Below are positions 1 through 45,630 of a DNA stretch of 64,000 nt, piece after piece. A program made the position numbers and the translations under genes. Below the pieces are notes generated by a model. That model saw nothing but the letters and a program-made list of their open reading frames with translations. It did no database searches and had not been told where the DNA came from. The stretch lies in assembly GCA_963402885.1 (NCBI GenBank), contig OY727102.1, positions 5,022,001 through 5,086,000 on the forward strand, read 5' to 3'. Within the stretch, counting starts at the first letter, position 1; each line of letters begins with the position of its first letter. This DNA is from Antedon bifida (lineage: Eukaryota; Echinodermata; Crinoidea; Comatulida; Antedonidae).

Positions 1-960
1 AATTATATCGTAGGAACCTTTTAACCGATTGTTGAAAAAAGTAACATATCGATAGGCGGCGCTGTAAGGTTTCAAATTTCCATCGTGTTGACGAATTATT
101 GTCGGAGGTGCATTAGACAGTTATACATTCGTTTGATATTGTAATCGTTTCATCACAAATTCTATGAATGCATAAATTACAATCTTTCCAGTCCTTGACG
201 AAATTTCCGGATACCATGATAGGCCTAGTCCTGATATAAAAGAAACATTTTGCAGTAAAAACCAACTTGGTGCATATTGTTTGAACGAAGCATTGCAAAC
301 ATATAATATATCAAAAGGGTATTATAGTTTCATTTTAGCTGTCAAATGGGATGTGCTTGATTGTTTGTAGTGTACCGCTTAAGACGTCCATCAACAATCT
401 GGTGTACGGTAATGTGAATCTAAAATCTGACAACTTTGACGAGAATTATAAGTGATGGATAGATAGATTGAACCAGTAGTTGAATGAAAAGTTCAATATA
501 ATCCTCGGCGGTAATTGAAAGTAACACACCCTACTGAACAGAATTTACACTTGAATTGGTCAACCAAGCGTCAATCCACCTATTTAACTTGTCGGCAACA
601 TTTTGTGTGTTTTATTGGGAACGGAATATTAGGTTTCTATGGTATCTTCCACATCCACATAGATGATAGATTAGTTAGATTTTAAGTATCCAATAATTGG
701 TAATGGCGCATGATTCAAAAAGTTCGGAAACACATAAGTTATTTGTACTTTGTGTCTTTCTTAATTTTCGATTGATGTGAAGTAATCCCAAACTTCCCCA
801 ATCTCTTTAGAATCAGTCAAGTGGGAATGGGTGATTGTTGAATAATAAAGTAGAAGTTAGTTAATTTACGATTTACTATTTTTACCGCCAACTCCATGTT
901 GCTCTACATGTGACGTTATTGATAGCCAAAAGTACAGCATCCGTAAATCTTCTAATTAAA
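1..960. other. Non-coding sequence, no feature recognised
   Basis: AT-rich unique-looking sequence. No exon, RNA gene or clear repeat was recognised on either strand. Confidence 0.5.
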
Positions 961-1362
961 ACCCTGGGTTATTATTCTTTGATTGTTTTTTAGGGTGGGT
1001 TACTATTAGAAGGCGGGTTACTATTACTAATCTTAAATTAGGCACCTGGAAATAGTAACCCGCCCCCAACTTTTACGGTTAGCAACTCATAGCAAAATAA
1101 TAAAACGGTAGGAATAAACAAATTTTGTTGAACTCTAACTCAAAACTCAAAAACATTCAATCCTCCCCCACTCCCGAGATCAACATCCATTATCTCCTTA
1201 TTTTCAAAATACGGCTGCATCATAAGTTTTTGTGACTCTAATAGTTACTATTAAAGTAGTGGGTTATTATTATAGATTGACTTATAAGGTGGGTTACTAT
1301 TAGAAGTGGGGGGGGGGGGGTTTACTAATAGAGTGTGGGTTACTATTAGAAGATTTACGGTA
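961..1362. repeat. Cluster of GGGTTACTATTAGAAG-type repeats
   Basis: The word GGGTTACTATTAGAAG or close variants occurs near 969, 998, 1015, 1259, 1292 and 1336. An inverted copy lies near 1044-1058, so GGCGGGTTACTATT faces AATAGTAACCCGCC about 20 bp away. A run of 13 G lies at 1309-1321. The arrangement suggests a foldback or rearranged tandem DNA element; its borders are not clear. Confidence 0.5.
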
Positions 1363-3165
1363 TTTATATACAATAATAGATCTATGGGCTGTGCCATTAA
1401 TGTAATCAACGGTAAAAGATATATTTTGTGTAAAGTTGGCATAAACTTTAAGTTAAAAGTACCTTTGTACAGGCTAAGTATAATGACAAATCAACGTATG
1501 GTATGGAAAATATTACAAATAAAAGTCGAATTAAGTCAAAAGGGAAAGAAGTTTTTTTAAATTAAAGGGAAATCAAAAACACTCATCAAGCGGTTAAAAC
1601 AGGTGGTATATATCAGTTTATTGACCTATGATTTAATAAGAAGTGAAAATCACCCGTCCTTGCATCTTTTTAATGTGTGACCCTAGATAAAATATTAAGC
1701 TGAAATTGATTCTATCTTGTCAATCATAAACAGTTTTGCCGACAGATTGCTTACTGTATTACATTTGTATATATTTCATGACGTCATTTAAAAATTTGAT
1801 CGTTTAAATCTGGATACTCTAATTTATTATTGACTATATACTACCAGTATAGTGTCTCAAGTTAACAGTGTATGGCTCCGTAAGACTAATCCATAATTAG
1901 ATGGCGCTAAGTATCGTTAAAAAAATCACAACAATAATATTGCACGCTCGTTAGATATTCCGTTTGACGAAATAATTTAAACATATAGAATAAAATTTAA
2001 TGTTATAAATGTATTTATAATATATAATATTAAGTAAACAGTAGTACCATACTTCACTTTCTTGCGTCTTTTAAAAAACTGTAGACCTACACCAGAAAGT
2101 GAAAATCATGACAATTGCCAATGAAGAAAATCGTGGTTACCGTCAAGTGAATTGATCCTAATGATGTTGGGATTCATCATAACCTTAAGAAATATTCTCT
2201 ACTGGTTAGTTGAGTACATTGAGAGGGCTATTGGGCCCTCAACAGATGACAATTACAATTACTAATATAGAATTAAATTAGGCCTAGAAAAGTATATAAA
2301 AACGCTATATTCTCTAACCACGATACCACTATACTTGGCAATTCACATATTAATGTCGCTTCGCGGATCCGTTCGTAGGCGTATCGAATGATGAAGCTTT
2401 GGTGCATATTTTTTTACATGAAGCTACATTTTGTTCATTTAAAAAAAAGATAATGTAACTACTGATTGACACAATTTTCTTAAAATAGCATCAATTAAGA
2501 CCTACACGGGTTCTTTGTTTTAGATTCTACTTAGCAGCTGAGCGATTGATAGGCTCTGAAGTATCAAGTGCAATTTGATTTGGTGAAACATGTTTCCCTG
2601 TAATTAGTGTTATCTGTGCTCCAACAGAAAGTTGGCAAAGTTATCTCAATAAAAAATATCAAACAACTTTATCGAAACTTTCAAATTACAAGTAGGTCTA
2701 GGTCTAAGATTAAGAACGAAATCAAAGAGTTCTGATTTGCAAATTTCTCACTATCGCGGCGGTGTTGCCTTTTTATCGTGAAAATTAACGTTATTACACA
2801 ATCAGTGATGATATCCGTTTATTGGTAAAAATAAATAAATTGAAGCTATTTAGGCCTACTTCGTTTTTTTTTCTTCTAAGAGAGATTAACTTCATAAGAC
2901 TCGATGCACGAGAGGTATCATGTAGAGAATCTTTATCAAGGTGTATACTGTACACAATACATACAGTAATTATATTGTCAAAACAAACAACACAGCGCCA
3001 GTTGACGAGCCGAATCGCCTCAGTCAAGTCGTATTTACAAGAATAATGGCGATTGATTTCTGAAGGGTGATGATAAATTATTAATTGATTAAAATATAAA
3101 TAAAAAAACTAAGCATAGTCAATTTATTCAAATGTTATGCTTGCAGGATGTTGTAGGCCATAGCC
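1363..3165. other. Non-coding sequence, no feature recognised
   Basis: AT-rich sequence with short scattered ORFs of chance type. No exon or defined repeat was recognised. Confidence 0.45.
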
Positions 3166-3169
3166 ATGA

Positions 3170-3545
3170 AATAAGTAGGCCTAGTGAAGGACGGTATATA
3201 TATTTACACTAGCTAGGCCTACTCCTCTAGGCCAAACCCCGACATGCTATCGAGATACTGTACTCCCTAAAAAGGCTAGCCTAGGCCTAGACCTAAGTCT
3301 ATGCCTGCCTAGTAGGCTATCATTGACATTGTTAAGTTAGTCTCATAATGATAGATGGTCTAGGCCTCTCTCTGGCCATCTCTGTCTAGATTTCTGCCAA
3401 AAAAGCAATTACATAGATATTTAACAGACGTTACAATGTAGCCTAGCCTAGGCCTAGGTACTATTGTCTAGGCCTGGTCGGCCCTAGGCCCTAGGCTAGG
3501 GAGGAGGCTAGGCTAGACTAGTACAGTAGTTGCCTAGCTAGCCAT
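3170..3545. repeat. CTAGGCCT-rich low-complexity region
   Basis: Dense overlapping copies of CTAGGCCTA and degenerate variants (AGGCCTAGG, GCCTAGC, CCTAGGCC) across roughly 370 bp. They are short self-complementary words rather than a fixed-length tandem unit. Single AGGCCTA words are also scattered through the rest of the window. Confidence 0.55.
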
Positions 3546-3699
3546 GAATGTGGAAAGAAAACGAATAAACTTACATTTCACATTTTAGAAAAATATCATC
3601 CTATAAATGTTTATGGATCGGATCCAATGTTTATTAATACAAATGGAAGTGAATAAATAAAAACGACCACGTCTTTTCTTTTACTTCAATATTGTGACT

Positions 3700-3790
3700 T
3701 ACCGCCTCATTTAAACACGGCGCGGTATTGATCGTCTGCACTGTTTTAGCAAAGACTGTATAGCGCCGCTATGCGATGGGAGGTTAAGTT
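3700..3790 (-). promoter_or_regulatory. Possible minus-strand 5' exon or promoter patch
   Basis: A locally CpG-rich stretch (GGCGCGG, TAGCGCCGCTATGCG) in AT-rich surroundings. On the minus strand it runs into a strong splice-donor-like sequence, GCG|GTAAGTCAC, near 3706. It could be the untranslated first exon of a gene lying to the left of the window. No protein-coding evidence supports this. Confidence 0.2.
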
Positions 3791-4343
3791 CAAATCTTAT
3801 AATGTAGAATCCCAAAGCGCTTTCACAATTTGATGATTTATCGAAAACTCAATAACACATAGATGTTTTATACAGTATTTCCAAATGCGATAATATTGTT
3901 ACATGTGTGGCGTGTAGTGTGTTATCGTACGATGTCAAAGAACGAATAGAATTAAATATTGTAATCAAAATAAATTATATGTCAATGGTTAAAATATGTA
4001 TGCTGCCCTCTTTTGCAGCCACTACAAATATTAAATTTGACTAATATTTGTATTTTTAACTGTACAGTATTGTACTCTTTATCATGTTTTGGTCAATTCC
4101 TGCATGGACAATTATCTCCCGGAATCCCTATTTTCAAAAATTTGGCAAATTTCTACCTTTTAATTTATACACAATAAGATGATGACAATTCAATATGCTC
4201 ATATATTGAATTTTTAAAGGTCAATGTTTTAGCCAATTTTAGACAAAAATTCCTATGATAAAGTACATGAATTAAAATTGGTAAACTTTGACCTTTTGTA
4301 ATTTTATCTGTATTCTTTACTGTACACTAATAAAATACTATTT

Positions 4344-4458
4344 GGTTATCCGCACTTGGCGGATAACCCCTTGTTATTGTCAGGATCTTTTTTTTTTTTT
4401 GGTTATCCGCACTTGGCGGATAACCCCTTGTTATTGTCAGGATCTTTTTTTTTTTTTT
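4344..4458 (+). repeat. 57-bp tandem duplication with hairpin and poly(T)
   Basis: Two nearly identical units, 4344-4400 and 4401-about 4458. Each has a GGTTATCCGC…GCGGATAACC hairpin with a 5-nt loop, then CCTTGTTATTGTCAGGATC and a run of T. Because the unit is 57 bp, the overlapping chance ORFs show repeated peptides; they are not genes. Confidence 0.85.
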
Positions 4459-5605
4459 CTATCTTATTCTTCTTTCTTTCCCAGAATTTTGTGTCACGTG
4501 TATCTCAAATTCTTATCAACATTACATTGTATAACTTTGTCAGAAGATTGACCTCTATCTGTAGAAGTGCAGGACAGTTCGTTATTTCACTTTAGAGTCG
4601 CGCAGCGTAAGTTACGCGCGATTTTATGAATTTCGCGTATTTAACATAGACTAAAAGCCAAAAGTCATTTTGTAATGACACTTGGTGAACATTTAAGTCA
4701 TATCAAGGGCAAACTTTCTATGGATTAAAAATGGCACGTCTCGCAGAAAGTTACGCGCGCACGCGCGTTTAAAATTTCAGAATACGAAAAATCAATTTCT
4801 AATCAACTTTCTACGCGTTTCATGTCATTTTGAGCATTAAAAAAATTCCCACACACGCGCAATTATTTTACGCGCGCGTGCGCATGCAGTGCAAAAATAT
4901 AATTTTTTTACATGATTTATGGTTTTCCAGCCTTTTCTAGTAATTTTACCAATTTTTAAACAATTTCGCCTTAAAATCACGTCATACGAGCACGTGGAAT
5001 TGGATAATTCGCGCGCGTTTTTGATGAAAAAGTTCAAAAATTCGTCAAAATTATGCCTTTTTTTAAACAGTCATAGATTCTAAACTACAAAGTGAATTTT
5101 ATTGTTTATTACATATTCTGAAAGTAGATGAGTTGTAGATATCGAATCATGCATCGATATGGCTAACCGAATATTGTGACGTCATCGTATGGCCACTCGA
5201 ATATAAAATAGAGGATTTTTGTCTCTTTCGTCATAGCTCATCACATTTGATAGAGCGCATCTCCACTTATCCGTATTTCATTTTCCCCCATGTTTTTATA
5301 TTGTCTAGGTCAATCAATTATCTTTCGCATGATTTACCATTTTTAAATTTGTTGTGACGTCATCCTGTCCAAAGGCGTCAATAACTTTGGTCACTTATTT
5401 TCACCTATTCTTCACTGTATGTAGTACGTATACAATATATAGTGTAAACTGTTTATACTTAGACGCGACACAAAATAGAGAGCACACTAACATTTTTTCA
5501 ATGGCTTAAGCGTTTTTCTCTGCGCAATATTCTAACGTATGACGTGCACGTGGCGTTTGCGGTGCGGATAACCTAACTCGTCCGTAGTGACGAGTTCAAA
5601 TCTAG
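4344..5605 (+). mobile_element. Helitron-like non-autonomous element
   Basis: The right end has an 8-bp hairpin AACTCGTC/GACGAGTT (5575-5596) followed five bases later by CTAG (5602-5605) and then T, the layout of a Helitron 3' end. GGTTATCCGCA lies at 4344, again at 4401, and inverted at about 5563-5573 just inside the right hairpin. The first two copies each form a 10-bp stem (GGTTATCCGC with GCGGATAACC). The interior is unusually rich in CGCG/ACGCGCG. The left border is uncertain because a 5' TC end was not located, and no coding sequence is present. Confidence 0.45.
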
Positions 5606-5619
5606 TTTATTTTTTGTAT

Positions 5620-6400
5620 TTTACTTTCATTATTACAATGTTTGTATTTTAATGGTAAAGTATTTGTTATTTATATGTTAATGTTATTTTATCTTTAATA
5701 AAAACATACAGAGATTTCTAAAAAGCAACTCAAATTCCACCAAAAAAATGTCCCTTTTTAATTCACACGAAAATAGGCATTTTTACAAGTATATATCAGA
5801 TGTTACAATTTATCTACCCAGGCCCGTTTTTGCAATTAAATGTATATACAACATAGAATAATTTACACTAGCTTAATAGATTGTTTAAAGCAATATCTCT
5901 TTTTTGACAAAGAAATGCCATAATCTTATACATTATTTATAACACAATTGAAGCTTTTTTCCTACAATTTCCTTGGTCACCAGTAGTTTTATACAAATCT
6001 GTGTAATAATTCTAATATAGTGTTTTACTCAATATCTTATCCATTTCTTCACACAATAATTATAGACTATATTAAGGCACTGATGAAGGGTTAGCAAGTC
6101 CATACACATTGAGGTTTATGTTCTATAACAACTGTCATTATTGACCCACTGCTTATAACTGTTTCCTTTGTTCTTATCCTTCTCTAGTTTATTTATACAA
6201 CTAAACATTGAAATATGTGATGGCTGTAGCAAATGAGAAAGTAGTAGAATAGATGGAGCATGGAGTGGCCATGGAGGTATAAAAAATATTTTTGTGGCAT
6301 AGCAGAAATACAGTGATAGCAGCAACATAGCAATAAGAGTAGCAACACTGATATAGCAATATTAGTAGATGTGTACAGCAGCAAAATAGTAGTAGTATTG
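5620..6400. other. AT-rich non-coding sequence
   Basis: Very AT-rich sequence grading into AGC/AGT-type trinucleotide-rich DNA after about 6200. No exon recognised. Confidence 0.45.
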
Positions 6401-6423
6401 ATGGCACAGTAATAGTAGCAATA

Positions 6424-6700
6424 GACAGGAATAGTAACACAGAGGAGTAGCAAAATAGAAGTAGCACGACTGTGGTATAGCAATAGTAGTAATAGACAGG
6501 AATAGTAACACAATAGCGGAGTAGCAAAATAGAAGTAGCAAGAATAATGGTATAGCAATAGTATTAATAGACAGGAATAGTAACACAATAGCGGAGTAGC
6601 AAAATAGAAGTAGCAAGAATAATGGTATAGCAACAGTAGTAATAGACAGGAATAGTAACACAATAGCGGAGTAGAAAAATAGTAAAAGTAGAGTCTCAGC
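6424..6700. repeat. 75-bp minisatellite, about 3.7 copies
   Basis: The marker GACAGGAATAGTAACACA starts at 6424, 6495, 6570 and 6645, so the units are 71, 75 and 75 bp, with GGAGTAGCAAAATAGAAGTA inside each. The flanks (about 6290-6900) are degenerate AGTAGCA/ATAGCA sequence. On the minus strand the array is open in several frames and yields Leu/Tyr/Cys-rich peptides. They arise from the repeat and are not genes. Confidence 0.85.
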
Positions 6701-6899
6701 ACAGTAATACATAGTAGTAGCAGCAGCATAGTAACAACCTACAATGTTGCGGTACTAGCTCATAGTGGCATAGTTTCAGCCAAGTAGCATAGTACAAGTA
6801 GTGAATTAGTTAGTAGCAGTCCAGTAGTAGCATATTACTAGCCCAGTAGTGGCATAGTACAATTTTTCTATGGTTGTAGCAGCAACAAAACACTGTCAC

Positions 6900-9800
6900 A
6901 GTCAAGAAGTACATAACATTAGAAACAATCAATCTATTAACAATTTTTATCTGGTAAAACTAAGTTATTTCCAGTAAAACAATATACACATATATTTTCT
7001 GATACCCAATAAACATATCATTTATCTTTTCAACATAGCAAAAACCATAGCGAGTGAAAAATGTCCAAAAAATAATTCCATGACATGCATTCTAATTCAG
7101 AGCCTGCTCTTTATATACCAATTACTTTAAAAATTATAACTAACATAACATTTAAACTTTTTATAATATGTAATGTACTACATTTATTCTATATTTACAC
7201 CAAATAAACATTACCAACTATAATTTGATTCAAATAAAAATCTAAATAGTGCACCGTTAATGTTGTTTATAATGTCATTATAATAAACAACAATAACAAT
7301 ATATTCAGCACTAAGAATAACAAGAAACATTCTTAATATTACAACTATACAATACCTATAGCAGTCAAAATAATTCAGTTAAACAATTTTATAACAATAA
7401 TTACAGTCAATGCAACAAGAGAAACAATAGTTCAAACAAGCAAAACTGCACCACATCACACATGACCAACTCATCAACCAATCACAGTCTGTCGTAAGGT
7501 ATTCAAACATGGATCACTATAATACAGATGATGATTTTTTAAATTCCTATAAATGGAATATTTAATTTTTTTAGATACTTTTTAAAACATAAAACAATAA
7601 CATAGAATACACCAGACTGACAAATAGTGTAGCTACTACTGAAAATAAAAACAAAATACTTTTGCTGTCTTAAATTTAATAAAAATTATCACAAACCTAC
7701 AATATGTTTTTGATAATCATTGCCTGTCACACTAAATACCTACAACTAATCCATCTGTATACCTTCATAGAAAAATTACATCTTGTAAAATATTTCAATA
7801 ATATTAAAAACTTCAAAAATATTAATAATATTAACAGTAATAAATGTTGAGATTCTTATTTACAGTGAGTTAAAATTTAAATAAAATCTCATTAAAAAAA
7901 AATTGGAACCCGAATAAATCTACGGATAACATTTGTTAGGGAAGAGACATATACTTAGGCTAGCAGCTGCAGGAGGTAGAAGTACTATGCACTCCGTTAA
8001 TAACAATTGCGAGACTGATTTTTATTTTTATATTTAACCTAATTTTTTCGCATTGCAACATAAATAAGAGAGAATGTTCTACTTATTAAGCTCCCTAATA
8101 TTAAGATAATTAATACATTAGCTATTGAAAAAGAACACTTTTCTATACATAGAAATTAACCTTTACATCACATACACAAAATAATTGACAAATACATAAT
8201 TATTTTTAATAAAAAGAAAAATAAGATTTCAGTAATAATAAATACTGCCCTCTGTTGTCAGTAATAGGTTTAGATAATGAAAAATGTAGATATTTTGGGT
8301 TTATAATTTAAGATTTTTCTTAGAATGAGAAAAAAATATATATTTGAAATTGCAAACTATTATTATTAATTTTGTTCACATTTTAGCAATAAAAAATAGT
8401 GAATCTCTTATCTAAAATTCATGTAAATGATGATGAAATTATTTATTCTGCATAATGAGTAGTTTAATAGCTAACAAAGTTAAATCAATTTCAGTTATTA
8501 AAATGTGTGTTCAAAATATAGTAAATAATGATAAACTTAGACCATGGAGATATAAGTACAAACATATACTTATTGAGTCTAAACTAATCAATTATTCATA
8601 AATAAATAAAATGTAAATTAATATTTAATATATGAAAAGCCAAAATAGTGACCAATAATTATGCATTTTACATATTAAATTCATTGTCATATTTCACTCC
8701 TACATATTTATAATCGGACTAAATTATAGCACGGTATTAAATATTTGTAATAAACACAAATAATAATACTACAAATCATACAGTAGTGAGTGTATTGTAT
8801 TATACAAGTTTATTATAAAATAAAACTAAAACTATACCAAACTTAATGAGAACTCAGTTTTAACTGGAGTAATTCTTAAACTTAAGTACATAATATTCTT
8901 TATTTTATATGTTAATTTATTATAATAGTTTACAAGATGACCTACTCTTCATAGAGTATAAGGCAAATACTGTACTGATGGCCTAGATAATACCAAACAG
9001 ACTATGTGTGGGATGAAAAGTCATCATTAACACATGTGTGCTAGACCACGCAACCACATGTGCCATGTGCTGTGGGCCAAAGAACCTCATGTGATTTATA
9101 AGTTTGTTCTCAAGGGTAGAATCATAAATAATTGAATAGACCACAGGTAAAATACATCTGCTACTATCAATAGTTCTTATTGACAACCCCATGATATTTA
9201 GTATCTGACCCACAAATTTGACTGTAGCAGTAGCTGTAGCACTTGGCAAGTGTGACCCAGAGTTACATGACAATGTTCATGTATAAAAGATCTGTTGTAT
9301 CTGACACACAGTGGTAACTGTATTTATTTAGTTTTTGGAACTATTCACGTATATCCCAACAGATATTTCTAAAAACTATTTGCTAATCAAATAAAATTAG
9401 GAGCTGTTATCAAATATTCATTGTCCCACATAAAGTTAAAGATAAAATCAAACTTTGAATAGGTCATTTTGTGAAATGAGATGTATTAACACATATATTC
9501 AAGTGACACCTCTAGTAAGGAGATACTTTGTTGTGTTCTGCTATTTAGAGGTTCTATTGTTTTATAGTTTAAACAAATAAAGCAGAAAAAAAAGTATTTG
9601 ATCTGCTGCTATGAATTATGTCCAATAAAACAGTTATAGTGGATAATTTGAAGATAAAAACAAGCCAAGAAAATGCAGAGCAATTGCTGGCCATTCATCT
9701 TCTCAATTGAGGATGACATTCGAATAACCTCATTGGATGATGCCGCCATCCTTATCCACATGTTCACTACAAATCATAGACAAATTCTTGAATGAAAAAA

Positions 9801-10105
9801 GTTGAATAATTCTTGAAATTCATAACCCATCTTTTGATTATGAAATATTTTTGACAGCTGTTGATCAGCACGTGCTAATTAATTATTTAATCTCATTAAG
9901 ATTCATAATAATTTATTCTAATACTATTTTTTATCTTGTAATGTAATGTGTATAATGTAATCCAAATATAAGGATATAGGTCATAAAAACTAGGATAACA
10001 CATTTTACCGGTAATTTGATATTTTTCAAAATACCAAACATACTATTAACATCTTTTTCAGCAGTTTTTTTTTTACAAATTTAATCTATAGAAAAACATA
10101 GACTC
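6900..10105. other. AT-rich region downstream of MEF2
   Basis: Extremely AT-rich with many poly(A) and poly(T) runs. It may include an extended MEF2 3' UTR. A slightly more complex part at about 8990-9270 carries a group of CACATGTG-type words. No exon or RNA gene was recognised. Confidence 0.45.
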
Positions 10106-10364
10106 TTTATTTGGTGCTATCTTTATACATCTTACAATCATGGCAACGTCACAGAAAAAAATCTGTATGGAGTTTACAAAAATAGCGTTTATATTTGCTA
10201 AGTGCATCCAAGTTTAAGGGAAGCAACGGGTTGGTCTTTATCTTTTAATTCGTCATTCCAAGAATACACTTGTCACATTCCAGGAAAGAGAAGCATCGAA
10301 AGTAGACCTCTGTTGAGACAGCAGTAAAGCTAAGGGGTACCTGTGTCAATTTTGCAGCACTGCT
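10106..10364 (-). other. MEF2: MEF2 3' UTR with candidate poly(A) signal
   Basis: Downstream of the stop the first canonical AATAAA on the minus strand is at 10111-10106, about 255 nt after the TAG, which would give a short 3' UTR. MEF2 transcripts in other animals often have 3' UTRs of several kilobases, and the AT-rich region from about 10.1 down to 5.7 kb could contain further poly(A) sites. The end point is therefore a minimum. Confidence 0.5.
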
Positions 10365-43294
<32,930 letters not shown>

Positions 43295-43388
43295 TTTGTT
43301 TTTTAAGAGTTGAAGTTAAAATGGTCCAAGGAGACGTAAATAAACTACGTCCTATTTCAAATGAATTCAATAGCTTAGAATACAAAAC
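43295..43388 (-). other. MEF2: 5' untranslated part of the MEF2 ATG exon
   Basis: Upstream of the ATG there are 94 nt without another ATG. They are preceded by a textbook acceptor: a pyrimidine tract of more than ten T followed by CAG at 43391-43389. This implies at least one further 5' untranslated exon at higher coordinates, as in vertebrate MEF2 genes, whose ATG exon is also an internal exon. If the acceptor is not used, the untranslated region simply continues to the right. Confidence 0.7.
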
Positions 43389-44080
43389 CTGAAAAAAAAA
43401 AAGAAGATAATTTCAAACAAAGTAAAGTAACTCTCTTATACACGTCTCAGTGTTGTTAACCCAGATATAACTCTGATTTACCTTGGATAACTCCAATTAG
43501 TTTCAGGTACATTAATTAATACAACATTCTGGTTATGTTAACTTAACAGACTTAAATTTAAAATCATGTTATTGTATAGTGTTACAGTGTCATGATTTAA
43601 CCAGCCTAGATTTCTGGGAAAACTAGTGTATTTTTTGTGTTTGGACACAGAACAAAGTGCAAGATACAGTAAAATCTAATACTGTAACTTTAACTTAGAA
43701 AAGAGTGGGTAAGCGTACAGAAAGCTTCATTTGAAATAAATTAAAATGCAACCTAAAATTGCAACTGAACTAACCACAAGCACAACACAGAAGTACAATG
43801 CAATAATTTTATTCCAGTTAAATTTTACTTACTGTACTCATTTGTGTGTAGGCCTATCCATATACTATGAAAAATTAGGTTGTGTAACCAATGTACTTGA
43901 GTGTGTACTTTAAAATTGGACATGCACTGTTCAGCATATCAAATACTATTTCCCCAAATAAAAGTTTAATTACCACACAAGAGACTTGTGGTTGTTACTA
44001 CAAACAGGCAAATATATTGCCTATACTGAAAGTGGCTTTATATGACTTGCATCAGTATACTGTAGTCAGTTGGTATTTTA
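43389..44080. other. Non-coding sequence just upstream of the ATG exon
   Basis: AT-rich intron-like sequence on the 5' side of the MEF2 ATG exon acceptor. No promoter elements or exons recognised. Confidence 0.45.
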
Positions 44081-44169
44081 GGGTCCGTTTCTGCTGCTTA
44101 GCCTCGAATAAACCATTTTTTCCCCCAACAATTGCAGATTTAAATACAAATGATACAGTAGTTGATGAC

Positions 44170-44426
44170 GTTGATATAAAGTTTGCGGTACACCACTTAT
44201 ATTTAGTTCTGAAAAAAAACTGTTCGAGTGAGAATGCAGAAAGTCCAAGAAACTTGCTATTGTTTCACACCAGTCCCACCCAATTTCACTTATATTTCCA
44301 TTATCCTGGACTTTCTGTTTTCTCACTCTCAAAGACGATCAATCAAAGTATATTGATCAAAATGTCAACTCAACAGTTCTTTTGTTGAACTAAATATATG
44401 TGGTGTACCGCAAACTTGATATCAAC
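44170..44426. repeat. Foldback pair of the GTTTGCGGTACACCAC repeat
   Basis: GATATAAAGTTTGCGGTACA at the left is inverted at the right as GTGGTGTACCGCAAACTTGATATCAAC. AGTTCTGAAAAAAAACTGTT faces AACAGTTCTTTTGTTGAACT, and AGAAAGTCCA faces TGGACTTTCT. This is two inverted copies of a repeat that also occurs singly at 45631-45727. The 165-codon ORF over this stretch is an accident of the palindrome. Confidence 0.75.
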
Positions 44427-45630
44427 ATTTGATTTTGCCATGCAAACCTTTAAACAAATAGTTGATGACCTTGAGGCATTTTGTTAAAAATTGGTAATAT
44501 TATTAGTAGACAAACAGAGTAATCTTAGTTATGCTTACAGTATGTTCATATCGGAAGCAAGTTCACATTATAATTAGCATTGTAGGAGTGTGTAGACTCG
44601 ATTAATTAATGTTTTGTTACAAACTGAAGTATCATCAGAGATTAGGGCAAAACATCTGGGATGCACTTAGTAAATTTGATTGGTTAGTGGTCAAAATCAT
44701 TGATTTTGAATTGTGTTTTGTGAATATAGTACACAAATCTTGTAGTGTCGTAAGATGTGGCTTCTACTTATCTTTTATGTTGCGGAATTGTACGCTGCGT
44801 ATTATATGAAAGCATAACTTTGTAGGCCTCAACAACCCAATGTTATTATAGATTTCCACTTACATGAATTTATGATCAACAAGCTCAACAGAAATTTGTC
44901 ACAGAAACAAAGGCATTTTTAATCAGAACAAAATGAAATAATGAACACAAAAATCCAGATAAATTTTTTTTTTTAGAGTCCTTGATAAACATTCAAGGTT
45001 ACAAAGTTCAAGGGTATACCTTACCCCTTTAAAACAAAAACATTAAAGCAACCATCTGTTTCATCCTCATGTTTTATTCATGATGTATGTGCAGGGTTAG
45101 GCTCCAGAGGGTCATAGGTCAGTTTGCTGGGGTTCACCTTGCATAGCTCATAAAATCACTAGATTGTTTAAGTATAAGTATTGCAATACCTCCTAAGGAG
45201 TATGTGAAGAGTAAAAGAACAACAAAAATCATATAGCATAATGTATTCTGAAAACAATGCACAGTATTATTAACCTCAGTATAGTAAAAAATGAAGCCAG
45301 ATACAAGTTAAAATTTACCACACCTATTTGAAAAGAAAATATTGGAATATGACTATTCCTTAATAAAGTCTGTCATCAACTCAATTGTCTAAATCTTTTT
45401 GAAAAGCTTCAGTGTTTACAATAAAACATTGTAGTTCAGTTTTAACAACAATTTCTGCAATACAATGTTGCTGAATCTCAACTTTATTGTGTGTTTTTTG
45501 TTGCCATGTACTGTCGTAATATGCAATATTATACTATCAATTTGTGGATCTTAATTATAAAATGTTTTAAAGATTTAAATGATTAAGAAAATAATGCTAT
45601 TCACCTCCTGATAAAATAGGAAAATTTTAA

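Noticed and set aside
6193-6729. 178-codon minus-strand ORF and three overlapping ones, Leu/Cys/Tyr-rich, like a membrane protein
   Set aside because: It is produced by the 75-bp AGTAGCA-type minisatellite; three overlapping frames are open and the peptides mirror the DNA repeat.
43891-44388. 165-codon plus-strand ORF
   Set aside because: Its second half lies in a palindromic repeat pair and the first half in AT-rich DNA; no domain and no splice or codon signals.
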